From assembly GCA_020634495.1 (NCBI GenBank), contig JACKBR010000010.1, positions 1 to 64,000 of the forward strand: a stretch of DNA of 64,000 nt, in the 5' to 3' direction. Made by a program: the position numbers and the translations under genes. Positions 6,926 to 16,914 of this stretch are shown piece after piece. The DNA comes from Ardenticatenaceae bacterium. GTDB lineage: Bacteria > Chloroflexota > Anaerolineae > Promineifilales > Promineifilaceae. Position 1 is the first letter of the stretch, and each line of letters begins with the position of its first letter. Under the pieces are notes generated by a model that saw only the letters and a list, made by a program, of their open reading frames with translations, did no database searches and was not told the origin of the DNA.

Positions 6926-9013
6926 ATGGCAATTACAATGCAAGGCAACTGGACTGTACAGGTAAAAAGTAAAGCCGCTTCATTTCAGCAGCGCTTTATT
7001 ATTCAAGGCAGCAGCAACGGCAAAGATGGCGTTTATAACGGCGTCACCAGCACTTCGCCTGTGCAGGTGGATGGCGAGCAGTGGACGATTCAAATTCAGC
7101 ACAAACCGAGCGGCAAAGGCGCTTCCTGGCAGCCTTCGGCGATGCGGCTGGGCACGCCAGCGCGCAGCGGCGGGCAGGTGCTGCTAGACGTGTTTTCGAA
7201 CGATAGCGGCGGTGATTCCGACTACAACGATCTGGTGCTGACCTGTGGTATGACGGAAAGCGCCAGTGAATACGTGGTGTATGGCAAGGTGCGCAGCTAT
7301 CACGGCTTGTGCGGTTTTAATCCCTGTTTTCCCTGGTACGTCATCGATACCTGGGCACAGCTAAAAACATTGCTGAACTACCAGGCTGTGAAAAAAGCGA
7401 TTGCGGCATTTTACCCGGAGCGGCTGCAAAAGCTGGAAAAATACCGGCACTTGCCGCTGGAGGAGCTTGGCGCATTTACCCCGATTATGCTGCCAACGGC
7501 CGTTCCCTCCCAACCAGCCCTCGATCAACTCTTTACCCGCGCCAACCAGGCACCGCTGGGCAGCATTGCCGCCGCCCAACTTGATACCGATCTCTATGTG
7601 GACCTGGGCAAGCTACGCGACCGTCTCAAGTGGTACTGCTCCGTCAAAGATCAGGCAGGGCTGCTGCTGCGCTTTCAGGAATATGATCGCACGGCTGCTG
7701 AACTGGCGGGCGGCGCATACAGTGGCGACGGCGACCGGGAATTCCTGGGGCTGGCCGTTACGGACGAAGTGGGCAACTACGTGTTCCGCTTTAGCCGTGA
7801 TTTGGATGACATTGTGGATGAATTGGACGATCAGGTGGTTGGCGGGCCAGACCTGGCTACCCAGCTTCAGCCAGACCTGCTGGTGCAGGTGATGGGCGGT
7901 GCCGGGGAAACGGACGTACTGTTTGAAACAGGTCTACACGCCAATATTCCCAATTTGCGCCGCATTAATCTGTGCATCCCCGAATATTTGCTCAATCCTG
8001 GCCCCGCTTGCCAGGGTGGGCGGGCTATTCAAGCCATTGGCAACATCTGGACAATTCCTGGGGTGGGCAACACGTTTGATGGAGACGGCCGTATCACCGC
8101 CACCAATGTCAATGGCCCCAAAATTACCAAAGGGGCCTGGCGCGGCAGGCTGGACGTTTTTGCCTGCTTCCTGGCCCATCCCGAAGTGACCCACTACACC
8201 ATGCGCTACCGGCGGCCCGGCGGTGGCTGGAACTATGTGCAGGAAGAGCTGCGCCACATCTACATTCCCCAAATTGGCAATCCCACCTCGTCCCAGCACA
8301 AAGTAGGGCCGTTCGACCGCGCCCTGAGCGGTGGCGACATTGTGCCCGCCTACAAAAACATCGAAAGCGACAGCGAATGGGTTGCCACGCATCGATTGCG
8401 CAAAGCCCAGCTCAACAGCGCCATCTACGCCCCCAACAGCAATCCCGGCACCGTTATTTTCCGCATTGATGGCTACAAGGAGGTGAGCGGCCAGCTGGTG
8501 AAAGTCACCGGAGCCGATGACACCATCACCCTCTACATCGACAACCGGCTGGTAGAAGGGGACATTGCTTCATTGTCGTTGGGCAGCACCCCGCCGGGCG
8601 ACTGCGCCCTGTTTGAACTGCCCAGCGATAACGCGCCAATCACCATGCGCTTTAAGGCAGACCATCCCAGTGGTTTTGCTTTGAATTATCACGTTGCCGT
8701 GTACCGGGGCGCGGGCCATTCCGTTGCCGTAAGCGACCTGACTGCACCCATCCAGCCGCTAAATGTCGATTACGATGAGCCAACCCACGGCAGCGCTTTC
8801 TTTGGCACCTTCAACGGCGTTGCGCCCGATGGTGACAACTATGTGGTGGCTGAGCTGCAAGCGGATTCAGGCTCCTGGCTAGAGGGCAATCCGTTTTGTG
8901 CCTTTGCCTTTGAGCTTTACGCCTCAACGAGGGCTACCGATGGCTATGGCTTGCCCGGTTCGCGCCGGTTAGATTTAGAACTGGTGGGGATTCAGGCTCC
9001 GCCGAGCCCGTGA
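6926..9013 (+). CDS. Unrecognised protein with N-terminal Ca-binding lectin-like domain
   Basis: 695 aa without a signal peptide. The first 110 residues end in SNDSGGDSDYNDLVL (about 91-105), which resembles the acidic calcium loop of LecB-type fucose lectins and DUF4114 domains. After a linker with CGFNPCFPW, a helical segment (about 150-190) and a segment with VTDEVGNYVFRFSRD (about 275), which resembles carboxypeptidase-regulatory-like beta domains, follow. The C-terminal 450 residues are beta-rich and unassigned. AGGAG lies about 12 bases before the ATG. It follows the 429-aa gene on the same strand. A role in binding glycans or a surface is plausible; no enzyme motif was found. Confidence 0.82.
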   Translation: MAITMQGNWTVQVKSKAASFQQRFIIQGSSNGKDGVYNGVTSTSPVQVDGEQWTIQIQHKPSGKGASWQPSAMRLGTPARSGGQVLLDVFSNDSGGDSDYNDLVLTCGMTESASEYVVYGKVRSYHGLCGFNPCFPWYVIDTWAQLKTLLNYQAVKKAIAAFYPERLQKLEKYRHLPLEELGAFTPIMLPTAVPSQPALDQLFTRANQAPLGSIAAAQLDTDLYVDLGKLRDRLKWYCSVKDQAGLLLRFQEYDRTAAELAGGAYSGDGDREFLGLAVTDEVGNYVFRFSRDLDDIVDELDDQVVGGPDLATQLQPDLLVQVMGGAGETDVLFETGLHANIPNLRRINLCIPEYLLNPGPACQGGRAIQAIGNIWTIPGVGNTFDGDGRITATNVNGPKITKGAWRGRLDVFACFLAHPEVTHYTMRYRRPGGGWNYVQEELRHIYIPQIGNPTSSQHKVGPFDRALSGGDIVPAYKNIESDSEWVATHRLRKAQLNSAIYAPNSNPGTVIFRIDGYKEVSGQLVKVTGADDTITLYIDNRLVEGDIASLSLGSTPPGDCALFELPSDNAPITMRFKADHPSGFALNYHVAVYRGAGHSVAVSDLTAPIQPLNVDYDEPTHGSAFFGTFNGVAPDGDNYVVAELQADSGSWLEGNPFCAFAFELYASTRATDGYGLPGSRRLDLELVGIQAPPSP

Positions 9014-9024
9014 TTGGGGGTTGG

Positions 9025-9118
9025 CGTGCGGTAATCGGTGAACGGTAAGCAGTAAGCAGTTAGCGGTTTAAGCAAGTGGCAAGTTGCAGGTGGCAGGTAT
9101 GAGGGCCATGTGTGGCTT
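9025..9118. repeat. Low-complexity spacer repeats
   Basis: The convergent spacer holds short near-repeats (GGTAATCGGTGAACGGTAAGCAGTAAGCAG; GGCAAGTTGCAGGTGGCAGG split by GCAAGT units) and TGTGGCTTGCCAC. It resembles the other degenerate repeat-filled spacers and shows no gene. Confidence 0.4.
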
Positions 9119-9123
9119 GCCAC

Positions 9124-10212
9124 TTATCCTTTTCCCGTACCGGTTGTTGCCTGGCAAAACTGGTGGATGGCTTCGAGGACGGCCGTACTCTCAATAAAGT
9201 AAATGTGATCAGCCCCTGGCAGTTCAATCCAGGTCGCGTCAGGTATGTTGGTGGCAAAGTAACGCCCTGCTTCTAGGGGGGCAATCCTGTCATCCTGCTT
9301 GTGGATAACCAATGATTTAACAGCAACCTTGGGCAGCAGCGCTCGAATGTCAACCTCGCCAAGACGCTCCAAAACAGCTTTTATCGAAGACGGGCTTGAA
9401 GCTGCTCGTAAAATCATGGCCCACCAATCTCGAAACGCTTCATCCTGGGCCTTTGAGGGGGCGAAACTTTCCACAGCCCAGGGCCCTCCCCAGCCCTCGG
9501 TGATGTGGGTAATCATTGCCCGAAATCTATCGGCCTGGTTAGCCCAGGCGGGCTCTGCCCCCGTGCGCACCACTTTGGCAACGGCCGCATACAAAATCAG
9601 CCCCATCACCCGCTCTGGATACGTGACTGAAAGCAAAACGGCCGCAGCCGCCCCCTCAGATGTTCCCATGATGACCGCACGGTCAGATTGTGCTACGTCC
9701 AAAACACAGCGCGCATCTTCAACGGTGGTGGCCAGCGTTGGCGCACCTTGAATGCGATCAGACAAGCCAACACCCCGCTTGTCAAACAAGATGATCCGGG
9801 CAAACTGGCCAAGTTCGGCAAAAAAGCGGGCAAACTCCTCATTTTCCCAGGCCAGCTCCAGGTGGGAAAGAAAGCCATGAATGAACAATAGATCGACCGG
9901 GCCATCGCCCACAATTTGGTAAGCAAGATGCACATCCCCGTTGGCAACATACTGCACGGGCGATTTTTTGACCTCAACCAGGGAGTGGGCCATCACAGGC
10001 GCAGCCTGATCAAGCAGGCCAAGTTCAGCTGCTCGATTCACGGCTTGCAGGCGGTTGCTGACGGCCAATTTTTCAAAGATTTGCTTGTTGTACCAGCGAA
10101 TGGTGTCATAGCTTAAGTGAAGCCTGGCTCCAATCTGGCTGTTGGTTAACCCTTGGGCCAGGAGTTCCAGTATCTCAATTTCTCGCGCCTTCCAGTTCGT
10201 GGAGTCGTTCAT
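9124..10212 (-). CDS. LuxR-type HTH fused to alpha/beta hydrolase
   Basis: 362 aa. Residues about 8-62 form a LuxR-type DNA-binding domain (EIEILELLAQGLTNSQIGARL, split here: LLAQGLTNSQIG then LSYDTIRWYNKQIFEKL). Residues about 86-355 form an alpha/beta hydrolase with oxyanion motif FIHGF, nucleophile Ser185 in GTSEG, Asp308 in KQDDRI and His336 in GADHIYF, so the triad appears intact. The usual LuxR order is sensor first and HTH last; here the HTH leads. The hydrolase part may sense or cleave a small ester or lactone and so gate DNA binding, which is inference. The gene is divergent from a small membrane protein gene at 10341. Confidence 0.88.
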   Translation of the reverse strand: MNDSTNWKAREIEILELLAQGLTNSQIGARLHLSYDTIRWYNKQIFEKLAVSNRLQAVNRAAELGLLDQAAPVMAHSLVEVKKSPVQYVANGDVHLAYQIVGDGPVDLLFIHGFLSHLELAWENEEFARFFAELGQFARIILFDKRGVGLSDRIQGAPTLATTVEDARCVLDVAQSDRAVIMGTSEGAAAAVLLSVTYPERVMGLILYAAVAKVVRTGAEPAWANQADRFRAMITHITEGWGGPWAVESFAPSKAQDEAFRDWWAMILRAASSPSSIKAVLERLGEVDIRALLPKVAVKSLVIHKQDDRIAPLEAGRYFATNIPDATWIELPGADHIYFIESTAVLEAIHQFCQATTGTGKG

Positions 10213-10340
10213 TGTGCCATCCGCTGAAAACCTGCCCGCTAAATTTTGGGAACGGCCGCATTATACCACTCGTTTGAGTGGTGACACGCTGCCAGACAGT
10301 TTTTAGAATGAACCTAAATTCAATCTGGAGGTGTCCTTTA

Positions 10341-10742
10341 ATGAGTAAGTCGGCGAAGTCAATCTTTGTTTTTGGCATGTATCTGGTTGGCATGGGATTA
10401 GGTTTGATTGCTATGCCCAATTTGGTGCTGGGTACGCTTGGTTTTCCCAATGCGACTGAGGTGTGGGTGCGGGTGGTTGGCGTGTTGGCGCTGGTGCTGG
10501 CAGTTTATTACATTCAAGCAGCGCGGGCTGATTTGCGCCTATTTTTCCGGTGGACTGTTTTGACGCGCATGATGGTTTTTCTGTTTTTTGCGGGGTTTGC
10601 CCTGACCGGACTGGTTAGCCCGATGCTGATTTTGTTGGGCGCTGTTGATCTGGCAGCATCTTTGTGGACTGCCTGGGCCTTGCGGCTGGATAGCGCGGAG
10701 AGTGAAACGGCCGTTCCTTCTGTAGCGGTTGGTAAACATTAA
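10341..10742 (+). CDS. Small four-helix membrane protein, unrecognised
   Basis: 133 aa from the ATG at 10341, which follows GGAGG with suitable spacing; an upstream in-frame start is less likely. Four hydrophobic helices are visible (about 6-28, 41-60, 70-92, 95-115) with a short polar tail. No family was recognised. It is divergent from the LuxR-hydrolase gene, which might regulate it; that is only a positional inference. Confidence 0.75.
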   Translation: MSKSAKSIFVFGMYLVGMGLGLIAMPNLVLGTLGFPNATEVWVRVVGVLALVLAVYYIQAARADLRLFFRWTVLTRMMVFLFFAGFALTGLVSPMLILLGAVDLAASLWTAWALRLDSAESETAVPSVAVGKH

Positions 10743-10827
10743 TGCTCACCATCCGATGTGATTTTCCGGCCAAATTGACCTGGGCTGCTTGAAGTCGCCG
10801 AGGGTGAAAGCCCTCGGCAAGGGTTTT

Positions 10828-11888
<1,061 letters not shown>

Positions 11889-11918
11889 AAAACGATTGTA
11901 GCGGAGGGTGGGGGAAAG

Positions 11919-11960
11919 TAAAAGAAGTGAAAAGTAAAAAGTGACAAGGTAGGTGGGTAA
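11919..11960. repeat. Short spacer repeat upstream of rlmN
   Basis: AGTAAAAGAAGTGAAAAGTAAAAAGTGACAAGG is made of near-copies of GTGAAAAGT, the same unit as in the spacer at 822-900. The rest of the 250-base divergent gap to 12140 shows nothing else clear. Confidence 0.4.
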
Positions 11961-12139
11961 AGGTTGGCCGACTGTGTGGACAAATCTCTACCTGTCTCGC
12001 CCGGCCGAAAATGGTGATGAAAATCATGTGGGTTTGATGTGGGAAGCTACTTTTGGAATGCGGGGCAGTTTGTGTAAGCTGTAGGTGTTATTGAACCTGG
12101 TTTGTGCGTGCAGGCTGCTCGGCTTGCAGGAGGCGAATG

Positions 12140-12529
12140 ATGAAGGTCAATTACGCTTTAATCTTCGATGCGCTGGTTTTACTGGTTGTTTCCCTGGGCT
12201 GCTTTTTTGATATGAAGTGGGTACACAATATGCTGGGCATTTACCATGCTCCCGATTCTGTCTTTTTTTGCCAGCTTTTGGGTGCGGCCGTATTTGGTCT
12301 GGCGTTACAAAACTGGCTGGTGCGCAAGATTGATGATGTAGACAGGTTGCGTATTATCTTGCTGGCCAATTTTGTGGCTCATGGCGCTGCATTCCTCATT
12401 ATTCTGGCGAATAAGTTGAATGGCGCTGGGAGCGTGACGGCGTGGTTAGCCATTGGCTATACCTTGGTGGCTACACTGCTGTTTGGTTATTTTTTGGATC
12501 GGCCCCGTCTGCAATCGCAACATGCCTAA
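12140..12529 (+). CDS. Small membrane protein, unrecognised
   Basis: 129 aa using the ATG at 12140, six bases after AGGAGG; the ATG three bases earlier is equally in frame but too close. Four hydrophobic helices are visible (about 4-24, 38-58, 70-88, 96-116). No family was recognised. It resembles the 10341 product in size and topology but not clearly in sequence. Confidence 0.72.
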   Translation: MKVNYALIFDALVLLVVSLGCFFDMKWVHNMLGIYHAPDSVFFCQLLGAAVFGLALQNWLVRKIDDVDRLRIILLANFVAHGAAFLIILANKLNGAGSVTAWLAIGYTLVATLLFGYFLDRPRLQSQHA

Positions 12530-12647
12530 ACGGCCGTATCCTTCACAAAAATAAACCATGCCAGGGAACCCCAAGCGGTTCTCTTTGCCTGGTTGCTGGC
12601 CGATTCGCTGGGGGAGTGGGTAACGGCCGTTTGCAAAAGGGAAGCGT

Positions 12648-13100
12648 ATGAGTTCCAGTCAAATCTTTACCCACTGGCACCAGGTTCGTGCTGACTTATT
12701 AACCCTGATTGATCAATTTAGCGATGATGAATTAGCCTATGTTCCTTTTGCTGGTTCATGGTCTGTAGGCCAAATAATTCTGCACATTGCCGAAGCAGAA
12801 GAAGGCTGGATTCGGTACGCCATCCTGCGCCAGTTAGAAAAATGGCCGGAGCCGCACCAGCCGCAAGAGTTCCCAACCACAGCGGCCTTAAAATCAGCGC
12901 TCACCAAGGTGCATGAGCAAACTGAACAGTATTTAGACTCTCTGGACGAAACGCACCTGATCCAATGGATTGACCTGCCTTGGGACGAATGCCAGCCGCT
13001 GTTGGACATTATCTGGCATGTTGTGGAGCATGAGATTCACCACCGGGGGGAATTGTCGTTGATTCTTGGTTTGCTTGGCCATACGGGATTGGATTTGTAG
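12648..13100 (+). CDS. DinB-superfamily protein
   Basis: 150 aa, a four-helix-bundle DinB/YfiT-type protein. The metal-binding His pattern of the family is present: His46 in GQIILHIAEAE, and His128 and His132 in VEHEIHHRGEL. Such proteins bind a divalent metal; many are thiol-dependent transferases or hydrolases, others have no known role. GGGAAG precedes the ATG. The neighbours do not define its substrate. Confidence 0.88.
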   Translation: MSSSQIFTHWHQVRADLLTLIDQFSDDELAYVPFAGSWSVGQIILHIAEAEEGWIRYAILRQLEKWPEPHQPQEFPTTAALKSALTKVHEQTEQYLDSLDETHLIQWIDLPWDECQPLLDIIWHVVEHEIHHRGELSLILGLLGHTGLDL

Positions 13101-13261
13101 CTGGGTTAGGCTCTTGCCAGGCTGACAATTTGCCACCCCAGCCGGGGTTAGTTGATTCGCCTAAATTCCCTGAACGTGATAGAAAACCAAATAGATAAAA
13201 GCTTGTGCCATGCGGCATGAGTTATTCGTTCTTTTTTTGACAATCGGTTAAGGAAGGTTGC

Positions 13262-14515
13262 ATGAACCGTACAACAATTGCTTCAATTTTGCAGGATCAT
13301 TTTGCCACCAATTTAGCAGAATATTTAGAAGCGCTGCGAAAAATGGTGGAGATTAACAGCTTTACGGCAAACGCGGCAGGGGTGAATGCGCTCGGGCAGA
13401 TGACGGCCGAATTATTTGCCCAGTTGGGTTTTCGGGCTGAGTTTGTACAATCAGCCATTCCCCACTACGGCAAGCATGTGGTGCTCACCCGAAACGGCCG
13501 TACCTCACAAACCATCGGCCTGGTCTCCCACCTGGACACCGTTTTTCCAGCCCATGAGGAAGCGAGCAACGATTTTCACTGGCGTGAAGCAGGAGACCGC
13601 ATTTACGGCCCCGGCACAGTGGACATTAAAGGCGGCACCGTCCTCATTTACATGATGCTAGATGCGCTGCGCACCCACGCCCCAGAACAGTTTGATGCCG
13701 TCAACTGGGTCATTTTGGTAGATGCCTCTGAAGAAGCCGAAGCCGAAGATTTCGGCCGTTTGTGTATCGATCGCCTGGAAGGGCCAGATACGCTGGCTTG
13801 CCTAATCTTTGAAGGCGGCAGCAAAGTAGACAACACTTACCAGGTTGTGGTGGCTCGCAAGGGCATGGCCATTTTCCAGGTAAAAACAGAAGGGCGAGCT
13901 TCCCATGCAGGCAGTTTTCATCCCAATGGGGCCAATGCTGTGGTGCAAATGGCCCACACCATTCTGAAGCTGGCTGCCATGACCGATTACGAGCGGCAGG
14001 TAACGGTTAACGTGGGAACAATGCGCGGCGGTGTGGTAACCAACCGTGTGCCTCACGAAGCTGAATCGTGGCTGGAAATGCGCACCTTTAAGCCAGAAAC
14101 ATTTGCCCAGACGGTGGACCAGATTTTGGGGCTGAATGGGCAGTCCGATGTTGCCAGTTCGGTGGATAATTATCCGTGTACCGTTGCGGTGAACCTGTAT
14201 CGCAGAACACCGCCTTGGGCACGTAACGAGGCCACCGACCATCTGTATGACGTGTGGCGTGAGGCGGGTGCAGAACTTGGCTTTACGGTTTTGCCGGAAG
14301 AACGCGGGGGCTTGAGTGATGGCAATCACTTTTGGCAGCGGATTCCTTCGTTGGATGGATTGGGGCCATCTGGGGGCAACGCCCACTGCTCGGAGCGCAG
14401 CGAAGATGGCAGCAAAGATCAGGAGTATGTTTTGGTAAGTTCATTTGTGCCGAAAGCAACCTTGAATACGATGGCTGTATTACGTTTAATTGGAGCATTG
14501 GATGAGTCATCGTAA
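13262..14515 (+). CDS. M20-family metallopeptidase (glutamate carboxypeptidase-like)
   Basis: 417 aa. Zinc-site motifs of the M20A/carboxypeptidase G2 group are visible: SHLDTVF (His90), GTVDIKGG (Asp121), SEEAEAEDF (catalytic and metal Glu near 157-158) and a late His in GGNAHCSER. The dimerisation domain is inserted around ARKGMAIFQV. It should remove a C-terminal or acyl-linked amino acid in the cytoplasm; the substrate is unknown. AAGGAAGG precedes the ATG. The next gene starts 16 bases after the stop, so the two are likely co-transcribed. Confidence 0.92.
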   Translation: MNRTTIASILQDHFATNLAEYLEALRKMVEINSFTANAAGVNALGQMTAELFAQLGFRAEFVQSAIPHYGKHVVLTRNGRTSQTIGLVSHLDTVFPAHEEASNDFHWREAGDRIYGPGTVDIKGGTVLIYMMLDALRTHAPEQFDAVNWVILVDASEEAEAEDFGRLCIDRLEGPDTLACLIFEGGSKVDNTYQVVVARKGMAIFQVKTEGRASHAGSFHPNGANAVVQMAHTILKLAAMTDYERQVTVNVGTMRGGVVTNRVPHEAESWLEMRTFKPETFAQTVDQILGLNGQSDVASSVDNYPCTVAVNLYRRTPPWARNEATDHLYDVWREAGAELGFTVLPEERGGLSDGNHFWQRIPSLDGLGPSGGNAHCSERSEDGSKDQEYVLVSSFVPKATLNTMAVLRLIGALDESS

Positions 14516-14531
14516 AGAAAGACGAGGTCGT

Positions 14532-15425
14532 ATGAGCACAATTGGCTGGTTGTTGGCGGGATTGGTGGTAGTGGGGGTGGGAACGGCCGTTTTCTTTGGC
14601 AATCGTTGGGTGGGGCAAAGCGCCGACGCGCTGTTGTATCCCCGGCGCACGCAGCCCAGCAAAACGCCAGCCGATTTTGGCCTGACGGCCGAAACTGTCC
14701 GCATTCCCGTGGATGATATTGAGCTGGTCGCCTGGTTCATTCCACCCACAGAAGCGGCCAATGGCGCTACCCTCATTTACGTTCACGGTTTTGGCGGCAA
14801 TCGGGGAGCGCTGTTGGAGCAGGTGGCGGCTATGCACGCGGCTGGTTACGGTGCGCTGCTGCTAGACATGCGCAATCACGGCGAAAGCGGCGCTGCCATT
14901 TCCACCTGGGGGCCAGCCGAAGCAAACGATGTGATAGCTGCCTACAACTACTTGCTCACTCGCTCAGAGGTCGATCCCGGCCAGATTGGCCTGGTGGGCA
15001 AGTCGATGGGGGGTGCGGCGGCAGCCCTGGCGGCGGCCCAACTGCCCGATTTAGCTGTGCTGGTTTTAGAGAGCACCTACAGCAGCTTTGAAGAAAATTT
15101 GCCAAACATTCTGCCCGGCATTGCCCGTGCGCCGGGGTTTATTGCCCCGTATGTGTTTAAGCGCATGGATTCGGCCACCACAGAGCCGCTAACCGAAATC
15201 CTGGTGGCCAAAACAGTGGCCACGCTAGACATGCCGCTGCTGGTCATCCATGGGGAGCAAGACCAACTGGTGCCGACGGAGCAAGGTCGGGCAATTTTTG
15301 CGGCTGCCAATGAACCCAAAACGCTGTACACGGTTCCTGGGGCAGGCCATTTAAACATTTTCACAGTTGATCCAGATACATTCACCAGGCAAATGCAAGA
15401 CTTTTTGGCAGCGCATTTGGGATGA
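14532..15425 (+). CDS. Membrane-anchored alpha/beta hydrolase
   Basis: 297 aa from the ATG at 14532, preceded by GAGGT; longer in-frame starts would overlap the M20 gene. An N-terminal helix (about 4-23) likely anchors it. The hydrolase has VHGFGGN, nucleophile Ser158 in GKSMGG, Asp244 in GEQDQLVP and His273 in GAGHLN, an intact triad. It resembles the FrsA/BEM46-like group. Substrate unknown. It appears to be in one operon with the M20 peptidase. Confidence 0.87.
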   Translation: MSTIGWLLAGLVVVGVGTAVFFGNRWVGQSADALLYPRRTQPSKTPADFGLTAETVRIPVDDIELVAWFIPPTEAANGATLIYVHGFGGNRGALLEQVAAMHAAGYGALLLDMRNHGESGAAISTWGPAEANDVIAAYNYLLTRSEVDPGQIGLVGKSMGGAAAALAAAQLPDLAVLVLESTYSSFEENLPNILPGIARAPGFIAPYVFKRMDSATTEPLTEILVAKTVATLDMPLLVIHGEQDQLVPTEQGRAIFAAANEPKTLYTVPGAGHLNIFTVDPDTFTRQMQDFLAAHLG

Positions 15426-15479
15426 TCTATTGACCTGACTGGTTTTTAGAAATCAGGCAGGCTATACAAGGAATAAACA

Positions 15480-16184
15480 ATGTCCTATAACCGACTTGGT
15501 ACATTGGCGGCGGGGGTGCTGGGGTTCGGGTGGCTGGCGGCCGTTGGCGTCAATCTTGGCGTTTGGCTGCCGCAAATGCAGGCATTGCCGCCTGGCTTTT
15601 GGGACGACAGCGATCTATTTTTGGCCTTTGTGCGGGACAATGCGATTTCCTGGCAGGTTTTCCACATTGGGGCGACTGTTGGCTTATGTGCGGCCGTTTT
15701 TCTCGTTAGCTTATTGGCAGAATTGGGGCAGGGAGACGGCCGTACGCGGGCCTTCACCACCCTGGGAACTGTCGGGGCTGTGTTTGGTTTGGTTGCCAGT
15801 TTGGTAGACCAACTGGGTACGCCTGTGGTGGCCCGTTTTGCCCAGGGCAATCCCCTATTTGTGTCCCAGATTTGGGAATATATGGAACCCATCCGAGACT
15901 CTGGCCTCAAGACGATTAGCTTTGCCTTTATGGGGATGTGGCTGTTGTGGCTGGCGGGCAAGCTGCTGACAGATTCCCGTCCGTTGGGCCTCTTTACCCG
16001 TTTTGTAGGTGTGGCTTTTGTGTTGCTGGCGCTCATCGAGGCGCTGGTGCCGCCGCCCTGGGCCTACACCATTGGCGAGACGGGTTTTGGCGGTTTTGCC
16101 ACGCTGCTTATTCCCATCTGGGCCTTTTGGTTGGCCCGTTGGTTCTGGCAGCGAGAATTGGCGGAAACGGCCGTTACGAATTGA
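15480..16184 (+). CDS. Multi-pass membrane protein, unrecognised
   Basis: 234 aa with about six hydrophobic helices (near 6-28, 59-80, 92-112, 145-162, 172-192 and 204-224). No catalytic motif or family was recognised. The start follows AAGGAAT. The following YdcF-like gene starts 16 bases after its stop, so both are probably co-transcribed with the hydrolase upstream. Confidence 0.75.
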   Translation: MSYNRLGTLAAGVLGFGWLAAVGVNLGVWLPQMQALPPGFWDDSDLFLAFVRDNAISWQVFHIGATVGLCAAVFLVSLLAELGQGDGRTRAFTTLGTVGAVFGLVASLVDQLGTPVVARFAQGNPLFVSQIWEYMEPIRDSGLKTISFAFMGMWLLWLAGKLLTDSRPLGLFTRFVGVAFVLLALIEALVPPPWAYTIGETGFGGFATLLIPIWAFWLARWFWQRELAETAVTN

Positions 16185-16200
16185 GCAAACTTTACCTGCT

Positions 16201-16815
16201 ATGGATTTGTTTAATTTATTCCAAACGGCCGTTCGTCTTTTAGCCAGATTAGTCACGACGCTGCTGGCCATCGCCTTGCTGTTGGGTTGGTATGCGGCCA
16301 CCACAGTGTTTCTTTTTTCGCTGAAGGATGAAACGCGCCCGGCCGATGCCGCCATTGTGCTGGGTGCGGCCGTTGTGCGCGATCGGCCGTCGGCCGTTTT
16401 TCGGGAGCGCATCAACCACGCCATCCAGCTTTACCAGAGCGGCACGGTGCAGAAGTTGATTTTTACCGGCGGCGTGGGCAACCGGGACGAGCTGGCCGAA
16501 GCAGAAGTGGGGCGCAGCTATGCCATCGCCCGGGGCGTTGATCCTGCTGACATTTTGTTGGAAGCAACCTCCACCTCTACCTATGAAAATTTACAAAATG
16601 CCCAAATTGTGGCGCAGCAGCACAGCTTAAAAACATTTTTAATCGTCAGCACGCCCAACCACATGCGGCGGGCGCTGGCGGTGGCCAACGATTTACAGAT
16701 GGACGCCTACAGCTCGCCAACCAGAACCATTCGCTGGATTAACAGTGTCACCCGCACTTATTCCTTTGCGCGAGAAGTGGTGGCGTTTTCGGTTTATTTG
16801 CTAAATTTGGGATGA
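16201..16815 (+). CDS. YdcF/SanA-like DUF218 membrane protein
   Basis: 204 aa from the ATG at 16201; a longer frame exists but would overlap the previous gene. One N-terminal membrane helix (about 12-35) precedes a DUF218 domain with ADAAIVLGAAV, FTGGVGNRDE, LLEATSTSTYENL and VSTPNHMRRAL, all typical. Members such as SanA and YdcF act at the envelope and some are linked to vancomycin sensitivity or peptidoglycan handling; the reaction is uncertain. Confidence 0.87.
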   Translation: MDLFNLFQTAVRLLARLVTTLLAIALLLGWYAATTVFLFSLKDETRPADAAIVLGAAVVRDRPSAVFRERINHAIQLYQSGTVQKLIFTGGVGNRDELAEAEVGRSYAIARGVDPADILLEATSTSTYENLQNAQIVAQQHSLKTFLIVSTPNHMRRALAVANDLQMDAYSSPTRTIRWINSVTRTYSFAREVVAFSVYLLNLG

Positions 16816-16819
16816 TTTT

Positions 16820-16900
16820 ATCCACAGATTTCGCAGATTCGCGCAGATTTTTTAGCCTTTAAAAATAATCTGTTAAATCTGTGTAATCTGCGGATTTATT
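16820..16900. repeat. Palindromic spacer element (CACAGATTTCGCAGATT type)
   Basis: TCCACAGATTTCGCAGATTCGCGCAGATT is followed, after a short A/T-rich centre, by AATCTGTTAAATCTGTGTAATCTGCGGA, its imperfect reverse complement. The ATCTGYG unit recurs in the cluster at 33336-33625. It lies directly before the ribosome-binding site of the next gene. Confidence 0.65.
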
Positions 16901-16914
16901 TATAGGAGTTTGTG

